Positions 21,896 to 33,869 of a DNA stretch of 64,000 bases are shown piece after piece. This DNA is from Papaver somniferum (Eukaryota; Streptophyta; Magnoliopsida; Ranunculales; Papaveraceae). Numbering within the stretch: position 1 is the first letter of the stretch; each line of letters starts with the position of its first letter. The position numbers and the translations under genes were made by a program. The notes under the pieces are model-generated. The model saw nothing but the letters and a program-made list of their open reading frames with translations. It did no database searches and was not told the origin of the DNA. The stretch lies in the NCBI RefSeq assembly GCF_003573695.1, contig NC_039358.1, positions 157,904,920 through 157,968,919 on the forward strand, read 5' to 3'.

Positions 21896-22220
21896 CGCCC
21901 CACAAATGATACATGCAACCAAAGTAGTGATTGTCCCTTAATATCGGCTAAAATCACATTAGCATATGCCCTGTGAAATGACCACTTTGCCCTGCTTGCT
22001 TCAAATGAAAGATTTCTTCTTCTTCCACCAACATCAGTCATCTCTTACTTCTCAGATCAACTTTTTCTCTTCAATTTCTCTACATCTCTAAAGTTTTCAT
22101 GCTTTTCAGACAATGAATTTGCATCATTAAAGTTGATGCTTTTCAGACAGAGATGAAGAAATAAAAGCAAATAATGAGAAACAATTTCGCCTCCAACATC
22201 ATTTGCACTTTTTTTGCCTT
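21896..22220. other. Unique-looking flank right of element 1
   Basis: No gene clearly seen. It could be 3' untranslated sequence of the minus-strand exon candidate at 22221-22466. Confidence 0.25.
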
Positions 22221-22466
22221 TTAAGCGACGTTTCTTCTTCTTTTGATCTGAATGACTCCAAAGTACCTAAACACTCAAAAGCAAACATAAGATACATATT
22301 TTATAAGAAAACTAAGCAAAGAAAGCATAAACAATGGATAAATATCAAGTTGTTTTAGATACCTATCAGCAGTTACAAATGCTATATCATCAACATTATG
22401 AACCACTCGATTTATACGATCTATATTCTCTTGGTTTGGAAAACCTCTTTGTTGCTCGATCCTTAC
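22221..22466 (-). pseudogene. Possible two-exon C-terminus of unknown gene
   Basis: Minus strand. Exon 22466-22363 encodes a peptide containing RGFPNQENIDRINRVVHN and DDIAFVTADR and ends in phase 2 at an AG/GTATCT donor. A TTTAG acceptor at 22268-22267 leads into exon 22266-22221, which restores the frame and encodes YFGVIQIKRRRNVA followed by TAA. The matching phases and canonical splice sites support real coding ancestry. I do not recognise the family. The upstream border (CAG/GTAAGG at 22466) reads as an acceptor, but it also fits a donor consensus, so the exon limit is uncertain. Confidence 0.25.
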
Positions 22467-22817
22467 CTGTTATATAAAAAACAAAGTTTAACAATAACCT
22501 TTTATTAAAGACTAAGATGATTAAATGTAGATTGTCGATGTGTTATCCACCCACAATAGGTGACACTGACAATTAAGTATGGGATGTAAAAGAAAACCTA
22601 ATAATTTTTAAACATAACATCCAATTAGAAAGTGAGTTTTTTTATCATACAATTTTTCCACCAATCAAACTTTGCAAAGTATCCTCACGAAAACTTCTAC
22701 TTCATAGAAGGCCTATTTCGACCAATAGGAAGTGAGAATTTGATCACCACTCAACATGGAGCTCATATTGTCTAGTGGTGGGCCCGGGAAAGCGTATAAA
22801 ATTGAAGCGAAATGAAA
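22467..22817. other. AT-rich flank, nothing recognised
   Basis: No gene or repeat identified. A stretch at 22600-22750 has short self-complementary words (CTTCTACTTCATAGAAG), but no transposon ends could be defined. Confidence 0.25.
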
Positions 22818-25438
22818 TGGGCCTACAGTAATACCGCAAGTGCACGGTCGTCAGTTGTAGCTCGTGCAAGTACGGGTCGATCCACAGAGACTGGGTGTGT
22901 TTTGTAGTTTCTAGCTATTTTGGGTTCTAAATTGCTATTGGGCTTTTGAGTTAAGGTGATAACAATGGGCTATGGGCTTTGGTACCAATGGATTATGAGT
23001 ACCAATGGGCTTTGATTAAGCTTCTGTTTTGGACTATGGGCTTGTGTGATAATGAAGTGCTTTGGGCCTTGGGCCTTTGAAGTGAACTGAGCCTTGGACT
23101 CAGTTGGCTAGGTGCTGAAATGATCTAGGCTTGTGGTTTAATTGGCTGGGCCTCTGCTCCAAGAGTGAATTGGGCCTTTGGCCAAGCAGTTAACTGGGCT
23201 TATGGTCCTTGAACAATCAATGGGCTCTTGGCCTTTTAACCTGGACTGGGATTATGCTGTGAGCCAAGCTCAGTTGCAGCAGCAGCAGTGGAAACCAGGT
23301 TGCAGCAGCAGCAGCAAGGAAAAGAAAGCAGCAGCAGTACTGCACAGCAGGGGAAAGAAAGCAGCAGCAGCAGCAAGGAAAAGGCAGCAAGCCAAGGGGA
23401 AGAAAACAAGGCAGTAGCAAGTAGTAAAAGCAGTGAAGCAAAGGTAACAGTGACAGAACAATGAAACTAAACAAGAACAATGGAACCAAGGCCTAAGCCA
23501 AGGGCAGTGGAGATGGTGAAGGTGAGCAAGAACAAAAAAATGAAAGGTGAAATGGTGAAGGTGAGCCTAGGCATACTACTAGAGTGGGAAGAGAACCAGT
23601 TTGCTCACAGTCACTAGTGAGCACTAGTTTCTCCCCACTGCTCAATCAATCCAAAGCTTCAAAGCTAAAATTCTACCACTAACAGTGAACAAAACATGAT
23701 TAAACACAAAACTAAACCTAAACAGTTGACAAGACAAGAGAGCCTAGGCATACAACTAGAGTGGGAAGAGAACTAGTTTGCTCACAGTCACTAGTGAGCA
23801 CTAGTTTCTCCCCAATGCTCAATCAACACAATGCTCTAAGGCTTCTAGCCTAACATTCCACAAAACATGTATCACATGACAGGTACATTAACATTACATG
23901 GAACACAAACATCAACAGGAACATGCACTAGGAAAATTGAAGAAACTAAACATCACAGTGAACTAACATTAAACACAAAACTAAATTGAAATTAGAAACA
24001 AACAGAAATTATAAGAACATAAACTAAATGAACATGGAATTAAACATGAAATAAAACAGAAATTGAAAATTAACTAAAATTGATTTGAAACTGAAATTGA
24101 ACATTAACAGAACTTCACAGTCCTGGACACTGGCTAGTCCAGCATAACTTTTACATCACACCACAGTCCCTATTTATACATACAATGGAAATCCCAAAAA
24201 ATCAGTGAAGTTATGGTTTCACCAAAAAGTGAAATTGACTCACCTAACCTACTGATAACAGCCCTGATACGTCGACCCATGCCTCTAATTATACATTCAA
24301 TCACTTTCCCCCCAAAATCCCCAATTTATGAAATTAGGGTTTGATAAAAAAATGAAATCAATTCATACCTAATCTCTGAAAACTTCTACTGACTTCGACC
24401 CATGCTTCCTTACGGTCTTCTGATGCTTCCCACGCCTCCAATTGCAACTCTATTTCACCTAATTTGTCAATTTCACCTCTAGGGTTCCTGACATGGGAGA
24501 GGAGTGAAATTGAGTGATTAGGAGGACATAGAGTTGGTGAAAGGGGAAGTAATGATGTGGGATAGGGTTTTTGAGTGATTTGAGAGCTCGTATTGAGCTG
24601 GTGGTGGTGGTGGTGCGGCAGGTGAAGAAGGTGGTGAAGTTGCAGAGAGGGATGGGGGAGGTGAAGTCGATGGTTTTGGGAGAAGGTCTGTTTGGTTGGG
24701 TAGTATAGGGTTTGGTGTTAGAGTGTTGATCGGGGATATCAAGTTGGATGATCTTCGAATCTAGGCCATGGAATGTGGAGATGGTAGGTGGATCGGACGG
24801 CTAAGGAAGAAGCAGCTTGTAGCGACCGTAGGATGTAAAATACAACGAAGTTAACGGCTCTAGATGGGGTTAGGTGTTGTAGTGTTAAGCGGAAGTATCG
24901 AGGTTTGATGCGCAGGCAAAGAAGCGATCGTTGGATTCAACTACAATCTAATCTGAAGGCTTGGAATTTAGGCACTATGGTGTTTTGCAGGGACTTCAGA
25001 TTTTGATGAACGATGAAGAAGCGACCATTGGATGATGAGATGGATCCAATCTAACGGCTGAGAATGGAGGCGGGTATGGATATAGAAAATGGGTTTGGGT
25101 AAGGGTTTTGGGCCTTGGGTATGCCAAGCCCATATCTTCTTTAAGAACAATTCTTCCTTCTTGAGCCCATTCCTAGCTTTTTGGTCTTGTGCGCACCATT
25201 CTTTGCGGCTTCCTTGCGTAATTTCTTCCGGCTTTTCACTACTCTTCAGCTCTTTTCCGCTCCGCAAGTCATCCAGACTTTATTTATTACCTAAAAATGC
25301 AAAATTAATTAAGAAAAATATTTATTCTTGAAAACAATGAAAATACAGAATATGGGATAAAATGTAGAATTAATGCACAAAAGATGAGTTAAATGCCAAC
25401 AAAAATATATAGAAATATGCACTTTTTAGCACTCATCA
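22818..25438 (-). repeat. LTR-like repeat A (2.6 kb)
   Basis: On the minus strand it starts TGATGAGTGCTAAAAAG (25438) and ends CTTGCGGTATTACTGTAGGCCCA (22818), so it has TG..CA ends. The end region (22830-22900) carries the words GTGCACTTGCGGTA and CTCTGTGGATCGACC typical of plant Ty3-type LTR ends. The right-hand 1 kb is closely matched by repeat B (27040-27881). It is probably a solo or non-autonomous LTR. No TSD could be matched, so the borders are tentative. The CAG-rich stretch at 23270-23420 gives long chance frames. Confidence 0.45.
23568..23850. repeat. Tandem duplication inside repeat A
   Basis: A unit containing CCTAGGCATAC, AGAGTGGGAAGAGAAC and CTCACAGTCACTAGTGAGCA occurs at 23568-23640 and again at 23744-23820. 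The core TCACTAGTGA is a palindrome. Confidence 0.65.
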
Positions 25439-25698
25439 TCTAGCCCTTTAAGCCTTTAGATTTCGGTTAGTTATTGGAGGGTAATTAGGTTAGTTATCAA
25501 AGGTATTTTTGTATTTTTGTTATAGGTTTAGGACATTTGAATCTATTGGATCCCTTAAAACCAAATCCTTGGAACCCCTACAATAGGGTTGGGTTCATCA
25601 TTCTATATAGAACTGTTGCCTAAGATGTTTGAATCTATTGTAGCCCTCAAAACCAAACCGTTGGAACCCCTATAATAGGGTTAGGTTCATTCTGCATA
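25439..25698. repeat. Spacer with direct repeat
   Basis: A segment with TTTGAATCTATTG, CCAAA and TTGGAACCCCTA-AATAGGGTT occurs twice (about 25536-25605 and 25629-25690). Each copy includes the inverted pair AACCC...GGGTT. No gene. Confidence 0.5.
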
Positions 25699-28545
25699 GG
25701 GGTGTGCAACGGACGGACGGATGCGGTTTAGGGGTCACCCGCGTCCAAACCATCAAAATTGCAGATTTGAAAAATCCAACCGTGTCCGGCCCAATCACCC
25801 ACGGATTTGACATCCACAGATCAATGGATGATACGGACCGGATGCGGATTAACCGAGAATTTAGTAAAAAGGGAAAGAAAAAAAAAACTAATTCTACGTA
25901 AGCCCAATTTTCATCCGGAGGTTAAGTGGTGTGGAAATGGAAAACACACAGAAACTTGCAAGTATACAAGGCCAAGTTTATAGAATAGAAGGAAAGCAGG
26001 GGAAAGTCCACAGGGAGTGGGAGCACTATAAGAGAAACCTAAGCTAACAATGAAGACAGTGAGCAAGACAAAGCAATATGGCATACAAAGTGGCAGAAGT
26101 AAAGAACCAAAGCAGCAAGGTAAAGCAAAGCAGCAAAGAAAACAGCTAAGAACCAAGGCTTGGAAGCCAAGGGCAGAGGGAGATTTTGTGCACTGTTTTC
26201 AGTGCACAGAGACTACAAATTGCAAGACAATAGGCGAGCAACACAGCTAAGAAATATAAACTGAATTTGAAGCAAAGCAAGACTGAAAATGTAAGTGACT
26301 GAGAAGGATATTGTGGCTAAGCCAAGGCTTAGATTCCACCTTGTGTCCTAATCAAATAACATATTCCTAGGTTGAGTTGAGTCCTATGCATACAATAGAA
26401 AGGAAAGAAAAACAGTTTGCTAACAGAAATACCCCTAGTATTGACTGTCTTTTGACAGCACAATCAATCACAAGCAATCATAGCACTGCTTTCTTCCCAA
26501 TGCACAAGAAAAACAAGCATATGGCATCCTATCCTAGCAATTTACCATTTGACAGTGCACCAAGGCTTCATCAAAGCCTTAGCTTGTTGCTAATTAGATC
26601 ATACTACACATGATAACAACAATAACATTCATAATATATGATAAATGAAACAACATTCTCAACATTGAAGATAAAAATCAAAACATCATATAACATTCAC
26701 TATCAACTGTCATGCAGTAACTGAAATTGAAATTGTGACATAAAACAGAACAAATGTTTTTCTGGCTAGTCCAGAGATCATCCCCTCCCTTCTCTCACAC
26801 AAAACATTACAAATATATACTCCCCCTATCAGAATTAGGGTTCCAACCCCTTTTCCCCAAAAACAGAAAATTAGGTAAAATTGATTTACCTAATGTGTTG
26901 AGATACTCACTCCATCTCGTCGACCCACTCTCCAATTACTTCTTCTCGTTCATCTCATGCTCCAATTGTTGCTTTAACATCACTTATATCCCCAATTTCT
27001 CACCTAGGGTTTCAGTGAGAAGAGAGATGAGAAATTGGAGAAATTAGTGGTTGATAAAGAGATAACACGTGATGGTGATGATGGGCTTAGGTTTAGGGTT
27101 GGTTTGGTGGCGTAGATGGTGGAGTGATTTGGGGAGAAGATGGTGGTGATGGAGACGGACATGGTGGTGGTACGGGTTCTGAAGGAAGAAGAGATGGAGA
27201 AGAAAGAAGAAAGGTGCGTTTGGCTGGGTATAGGGTGTTCGATACTTGGGTGTTAGGCGGGTTCAGCGAGGTTTGATGATCTGCGACAAGGAGCGATGGA
27301 TGGGAAGATGGTAGGTGGATCCAACGGCGATACGGAGGTAAGCGTGTAGCGACCGTCGGATGAAAAATACAACGAAGTCTACGGTGCGAAATTAGGTTAG
27401 GTGTTGTAGTGTTTAGCGGAATCATCGGGATTTGATGCACAGGCATAGGAGCGACCGTAGGATGCTGAAATGCTTCGATCTGACGGCTGAAATCCGAGAC
27501 GGGCTTGGATATAGAAAATGGGTTTGGGTGAGGGTTTTGGGCCTTGGGTTTTGGGCCTTGGGTATGCCAAGCCCATATCTTCTTTAAGAACAATTCTTCC
27601 TTCTTGAGCCCATTCCTAGCTTTTTGGTCTTGTGCGCACCATTCTTTGCGGCTTCTTTGCGTAATTCCTCCCGGCTTTTCACTACTTTTCTGCTCTTTTC
27701 CGCTCCGCAATTCATCCAGACTTTATTTATTACCTAAAAATGCAAAATTAAGTAAGAAAAATATTTATTCTTGAAAACAATGAAAATACAGAATATGGGA
27801 TAAAATGTAGAATTAATGCGCAAAAGATGAGTTAAATGCCAACAAAAAGGGATAAATATATACATTATTTGGCACTCATCATTAAGGCAAAGAGTACAAA
27901 GGAAAGGAGAAGTTGCAATTTTTAGTTATAGGTTTCACTAATATCAATATGGAAAAAAATATAGAACAGATTCACTCATTGTTCAAACTTTACAGTTCCC
28001 TACATAAAGTTAATCTTCAGGCTAATAGACAAGCTTAACTTAATTCCCCCGAACTTCCTACCATCAAGTGCAAGCTTTGCCTTGACAGATTGCCTTGACA
28101 GAACTTGTGGTTTCCACGTATTTTAGGAATACCAGAATTAATTAATAGAATGACACAACTTATCAGCATCCACTGTTCAGAGCATAACAAATAATGAAAT
28201 TATAAGTAGCTTCACTGATCGAAAATGTTACAGCACAATATGAAGGAGAAAGCACCACAATAAATTACGTCAATACCTCAAGAAGAAAATAAGAGATGTT
28301 AACGTTTGAAGAAAACTACCAGAATACTAAATTGGAGTGGTTCTTGTTAAGTATTTCACTCATTTTTTTCTTCATTTCTCTTCATTGGTAAAGCAGATAC
28401 GGTGCGGGTGGATCTGCGGATTTTAAAGTTCAACCGTAACCAAACCGCTAAATGTGCGGATTTGAAAATCTCACAACGTGTCCGGGCCATTGATCTTGCG
28501 GATGGATACGGGTGAAATCCGCGATTCCGGACTTTTTGCTCACCC
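25699..28545. mobile_element. hAT-type MITE, split by a later insertion
   Basis: The left end GGGGTGTGCAACGGACGG and the right end (reverse complement GGGGTGAGCAAAAAGTCCGG) are imperfect inverted repeats. They extend inward with matching words such as CGTGTCCGGCCC, GCGGATT and CCACGGATT. The left flank TCTGCATA and the 8 bp that follow once the next insertion is removed (TTCGCATA, 34022-34029) match at 6 of 8, fitting a hAT-size TSD. The middle (about 25911-28380) contains repeat B and unrelated AT-rich DNA. No transposase. Confidence 0.55.
25911..27881 (-). repeat. LTR-like repeat B, related to repeat A
   Basis: The right part (27040-27881) matches repeat A (24520-25438) in order and wording, ending in the same GGCACTCATCA. 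The left edge near 25911-25960 has CTTGCAAGTATACA and GTCCACAGGGAGTGGG, a diverged form of the repeat A left edge. A minus-strand frame starting MRSGKE and containing KEWCAQDQKARNG is shared by both copies (25267 and 27710 as starts). Shared DNA alone explains this, so I do not call a gene. Confidence 0.45.
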
Positions 28546-28550
28546 CTTCG

Positions 28551-28710
28551 TAGGAATTACTGGTTAATCCAATATTAGGAGAACCGGTTACTGTGTAGTC
28601 CAGCTCCAGAGAAAAATTATTCGCTGGTCCAAAAACATGTTTTTGGGCCAGAAAATTTATTTCCAGGTCCAGAGCACGTGCAGATCATCGAAGGTGTATT
28701 TTCGAAATTC
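28551..28710 (+). repeat. Left degenerate terminal inverted repeat
   Basis: Words in order: GGTTAATCCA (28563), GTAGTCCAG (28596), GGTCCAAAAACATGTTTTT (28626) and GCACGTGCAGATCATCG (28675). Their counterparts on the minus strand lie at 34002, 33990, 33935-33965 and 33875-33895. Confidence 0.5.
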
Positions 28711-30918
28711 CCAAAACGCCCAAAATTCCATTTTCCCAGTTTCTACTTCTAGATCTAAGTTTTGGCGGAGATTTTTATTTTTTTTCTCTCGAGTGAATCT
28801 TTGTGACGGAGGAAAGAAGAGAAGAAGCAAGTGATAGTAAAGATAAAGAATATTCGATAATGAATCAGTCAAAGAAAACAAGAAAAAAGATATAGATGCA
28901 TCATTTTTGGGCTTTTCTAAAAATTTTATTCTTCCTATTCATCTGGATTTCGATGTTTAATGTTGGAAGATGAAGCTTGTCTATTTAAACAATATGATTC
29001 AACCGATTAAATTGATGGTTACTGTACTTTCTTTTTCCGGTTAGTTCGATTTTCAATTTTTTTTTAATTAATTTTGTTTATTTTTGGTTTTAATTTATTT
29101 ATTAATGTTTTTTAGTTTCATTCTTAGTTAACAAATGAAATTCATAATCGGAGATGAATGTAAATATGTTGGTGAGGATAGAATACTTGCTTATAAGACT
29201 GACTAGATAATTTCATTTTTAGGTTTTTATTTTGAAATTTGAATATATCTAACTTTATGAAAATTTTGATATTTTTGGTGTTTGCTTTATGAATTGATAT
29301 CTTTCAGCGGAGTTTTAGGGTTCACTAGTTTTAATTTTGATTCTTCTTTGTGTACTGAGTTGGGGTAGTTTTTGATTTGTCGGTGTTTTTCATGCATATA
29401 TTGTAGAATAATAATTAAGATAGGTTTTAGACTTTAGATAAATTAGTAGATAGATAATATTAGGATTTAATGTTTTAGGGTAACCCGAATGAAAGAAGAA
29501 ACTGAAAATCTCAAGAACATGTACAGAAAGAAAGATCTCATTTGTACCCCCACCCACCCCCTTATTTTCTTATTGTTGTTCTTTATTAACCTAGGTATAT
29601 TTCTAATTGATCATTTATGGACACTTTAAATCCAGTTACTTGTCTAACTAAACCAAATTTTGATTGATCCGGAGTTGGTGTTACAGTGTCCTTGTATTTT
29701 GATCAGTAGATTAAGATGCAGACTAGTTGTAGATTGAGAATTGGGAGTTCGATACTTGGATTGAGTGTTGGTGTGTTGTTATTTTTATGTTTGTGCAGAA
29801 ATTTTCATCACTAGTGGTATTAAAACTAGCATTTTAGAGTTTTGGAGTGGTCTACGGAGACTTTGGCACGTCTCCTTTTGTATCATGTTATTAGAGATGG
29901 GATCTTAACTCCAGCCATATCAGGTTTGATTCCCATTCTTTAGTTTCATTGTGTCAGCAAGCAGGTTTTGTGTTTGATTAAGATTTCTTTGGCCCAATTA
30001 CTTTATATTGATATGTACTGCGAAAAATAAAATGTATAAGGGATATTAGTAGTAATTGGGTTTCTTCGTTGTCAAATGTGTGATATCCCCTAAGTTTCCA
30101 ACCATATATGTCTGTACTAGGTTTTCACTCCTTACATATGAATATATACTAGATTTTCACTATTACATATCAATATGTACTACTAGTATTTCTGATAACT
30201 ACTAGGTTTTTACTAGTATGTACTAGGTTTTCATTAAGTACATATTGATGCAATACTTATAAATATGTATTGGATAAACCTTTATAGTATGTGTTTATAA
30301 GAGCAAAAATACCTTTACCACCATTTTCAGGTGAAGAATGATGTATTGTGTTGTGGGACAATTGATGAACATTATATAATTTCTAATAAAAATGAGAATA
30401 AATAGTTTTTCTTGTTGCTGCTGGCATAGTGGGCATGTGATAGAAACATCTCCTGAAGCATTCTAATAACAATTCTTGTTTGGAACACATATGTAGTGGG
30501 GTTTGTAAATTTTCAATTCTAGTTTTTTTGCAGTACATTTGTATTGGTACTATGACATCTACTAAGTTTTCACACAGTACATATCAATATGTACTAGGTA
30601 TTCACATAGTACGTATCATTATATACTAGGTTTTCAGTACTTGTTATCTTCACTACATGTGCATACGCACTGTGTTTGATCTCCGCAAAAATTTATCGGG
30701 TTCCGATTTTCTATTTTGATTTTGAAACTTCTGTTGATTTTGAAACCTATGTTGAACATATATAGACTGGTAGGCATGAAGATCATCTATGGGATAATAC
30801 GGCTGTAGAAGAGAAAGGAAAATCAGGAATGGAATCCAAGGCCCAAGGTAGTACTCTCTCCCTCTAAAAGATTCAAAAGTTTCTCTAAGACTGACAAATG
30901 CGCGCATTTAAACTGAAG

Positions 30919-30979
30919 AGTATGATACTCAGTATATATACATCTGTACTTTGTTATGTCATATACTGAGTATCATACT
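30919..30979. repeat. 19-bp perfect inverted repeat with GAGTATGATACTC palindromes
   Basis: AGTATGATACTCAGTATAT (30919-30937) is matched by its exact complement ATATACTGAGTATCATACT (30961-30979). Further copies of GAGTATGATACTC follow at about 30990 and 31014. It would form a strong hairpin and is distinct from the TACATAT palindrome that surrounds it. Confidence 0.8.
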
Positions 30980-32037
30980 AAATTTTGTGAGTATGATACT
31001 CATAAAACTGAAGAGTATGATACTCAGTATATATACATATGTACTTTGTTTTTACTCAGTACATATTGATATGTACTGCGTTTTCGCTTAGTACATATCG
31101 ATCTGTACTCGGTTCTTGCTCAATATGTACTAAATTTCGCTAAGTTATATATGTTTCTTACAAAATTTTCTTATGTATACCAGGTTTTAAAGTACGGGGT
31201 CTGAGAAAAAGCTCAAATTCAAATAAGAAATAATAGCTACAGCTATGACCAATGGCAATGCAGCAGCAAAGTCATTGAGGTTAGAGGACTTGCAGGCATC
31301 AAGGATGAGAGAAAGAGACTAGAGAAATCAACTTGAAGAGTCTTATATACTCGGTACATATCGACATGTACTAAGGTTTCACCTAGTACATATCAATATG
31401 TATTGTATGATTATACGGGCAAAGGACTCCTTATCCCGGTTTCTTGCAGGCATCAAGGATGAGAAAGATGCGGAGGATTATCTCATCGATTTGAAGTGTT
31501 TATACCCAGTACATGTTGATATGTACTGGGTCACCACCCGACACATATCAATACTAAAATTGGCTAAGTTATGTTATTAGCCAGATTTTATACTACAGGA
31601 AGATATGTACCGCCAGTAGAGTATTTTTATTTAAGTTCATACAATTAGTATGTAGCAGTACTATAAGAAGAACCGAAGCACAATAATTTTTTTCTGCAGA
31701 CCCTTTTGTAATAAAATAAGCTATGAGTTTAAGTTCTGCAAGGTTTTATAGCACATGCAAATATGTAATGCCTATATTTAAGGCTTGATACCCCTTTTTC
31801 AGTATGTTTCAAAAATATAAATGTAAACTAACGATATAGAAAAACAGTACAATATTGCAAAATAATGACGGAGAAAATAGTATTAGAGACGTTAATGTAC
31901 TAAACCAAATGTATTACTTGCAACTTTTTCCATCAAAACAAAATGCTCCAGTACATATCTATGTCTACTAGGTAAACAGTCAGTACATAAGTCGACATTT
32001 TGCGTTGAGAAGAATATTGATCATAAACCATTACAAA

Positions 32038-32546
32038 CTGGTCATGATCATAATGCACAAGAAATCTACAACAACATCCACGAACATCGTGTCTCCATCT
32101 TTGTGCATTAAGTACATGGGCATCTAAGTAAAAAGCTTGGACTTGCTTTTCCAGAAAACGGAGTACCAAGTCTCCAGGAAGTAGTGCACTACATTTTGCT
32201 GCTAAATAAAGGATAGAGCTATGACTTACATGCTTCCTTGCATTAAGCAACGCATACTCATCTGGAGTGATCCTGCGAACCGCACTCGAACTTCCTAAAA
32301 TAGCAAGGACCGAAAATGTTGGAGAGATAGAACACATCTTACACTTCAAAAGAACAAAAATGTATATCAGAAAAATAATAAGTGAGCTATGTCTCAAAAA
32401 GCCTATGGAGAAATTCCGCAACATTATACCTAAGAAAAAAGTTTGTAAATATAATATTAAATGGATAAGGAGAACTATAGTTTTTCAAACCTACAAGCAA
32501 GTTACTGTTACCAGACTTCATCCCTTGTTGGCTTGACTTTAAACTC
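32038..32546 (-). pseudogene. Captured SAWADEE-domain exons (SHH1/SHH2-like)
   Basis: On the minus strand an acceptor TATTTTAG leads into 32294, which reads EVRVRFAG. After a one-base frame slip it continues DEYALLNARKHV, then LLPGDLVLRF, then LNAQRWRHDVRGCCCRFLVH and DHDQ (ends 32038). This order is the C-terminal half of the SAWADEE domain, known from the SHH1/SHH2 homeodomain proteins of RNA-directed DNA methylation, where it binds methylated histone H3 tails. The His and Cys of the RHDVRGC-C-C zinc-binding stretch are present. About 220 bp upstream (32546-32511) the minus strand reads EFKVKPTRDEVW, matching the domain start, before a stop. The apparent intron and the frameshift show a captured, non-functional fragment. 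A lone pseudogene hit by the transposon is the alternative. Confidence 0.7.
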
Positions 32547-33869
32547 AATTTGTGATTCATACAGATTTTATACTCAAACTTTAAACTCAGTTTGTCATAT
32601 TCAAACATAAATATGGGTTTTATACTCAATTGGTTTTTACAGTACATATTGGCATGTACTAGGTTTTCCATAGTACATATTGATAGGAAATGAGACAGTG
32701 TTTTGATACCCACCGGCTGATTCGGCTATAATGGAACATCATGTACTACATTATCTCCATCTTTCACTTGAACATCATGCACTACATTATCTACATAATG
32801 AAGATATCGTTAATATGTAATGTTGGTATTCAAACATCAGAAAACACAATTTTCCATTTGCACATGTCAATATGTACTGATTCTTATTCAAGCATAAAAG
32901 TGAAATTGGTTTTTTACAATACATATTGGAATGTAAGGGTTGTCCATAATACATATTGATAGGAAATGAGACAGTGTTTTGATATCCACAGGCTGATTTG
33001 GCTATAATGGAATATCTTGCACTACATTATCTCCATCTTTTATCTGAACATCATGCACTACGTTATGTACATAATGAAGATACTCAATATGTATTTTTCG
33101 TATTTATACATCAGAAAACACAAATTTCCATATGTACATGTCAATATGTACTAGGGGTTTAACTAGTACATACCGATAAAAAGGGTTTGCCCAGTGCATA
33201 TTGATATATAACATAAAAATAACATGTATTTATCATATTTATCCATCAGTACATGTTGACATGTACTAATTGGAGAACAAATTCCTTTCAACAGTAGATA
33301 TCAAATCTGAACTAGGGTATTTAGCAGTACATATTGATACGTACTGTAGAATCATACACAACATACATACAATACATATCACAACAAAATGCAGTAGAAG
33401 GATTAAGCAGTACATATCAAGGTTTTTAGCAGTACATACTGATATCTACTGTAGGATCATATAAGGAAATTGGTATAAGAAATGAAAAAAAATAGAAGTA
33501 AAAACATTACATATATTGGATTTGTATTTCATTGTATTAGAAGCAATACCTCTTTTCTCTTCGTTGTTGTTGGTTGAATACCAACAGATTTCTTCTTCTT
33601 CTTCTTCTTTGTTGATTGAGTATCAACATATTTTTCTTCTTCTTTTCACAATTTTTTTGGTTAGATCTGGTTTTTCAGTTGATTTTGTGATGGTTTCAAT
33701 TGGTTTTTGTAATGGTTTCACCGAATCTAGGGTTTTTCTCGTTTATTTTCTTCAATTTTGTTGAAGATTGATTACGGAGAAGAAGAAGGTAGAAGAAAAT
33801 GAGAGCTTTCCTGAAAAGATAAATTCTTTTGAGTTCGTTTTAATGGAAGAAAGAAAGAGAAAAGTTATT

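Larger units (their letters stand above)
30080..33470. repeat. About 20 dispersed copies of a 20-bp palindrome
   Basis: The consensus AGTACATATCGATATGTACT is a palindrome. Copies or variants occur near 30155, 30580, 31060, 31088, 31355, 31385, 31506, 31948, 32640, 32672, 32863, 32918, 32950, 33134, 33168, 33246, 33329, 33409 and 33432. Many are followed by AGGTTTT(C/T)A. The spacing is irregular (30-500 bp). The motif is absent from the flanking repeats and the transporter gene, so it belongs to this element. Confidence 0.8.

Noticed and set aside
23178..23489. Open frames on both strands rich in Gln/Ala/Ser/Cys
   Set aside because: They come from a CAG-repeat-rich stretch of repeat A. Such tracts lack stops in several frames, and no domain is visible.
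27093..27710. 205-codon minus-strand frame, Pro/Ser-rich, sharing its first 55 or so residues with 24968-25267
   Set aside because: The shared part is explained by near-identical DNA of repeats A and B. The rest is low-complexity Pro-rich reading of GT-rich DNA and is not shared.
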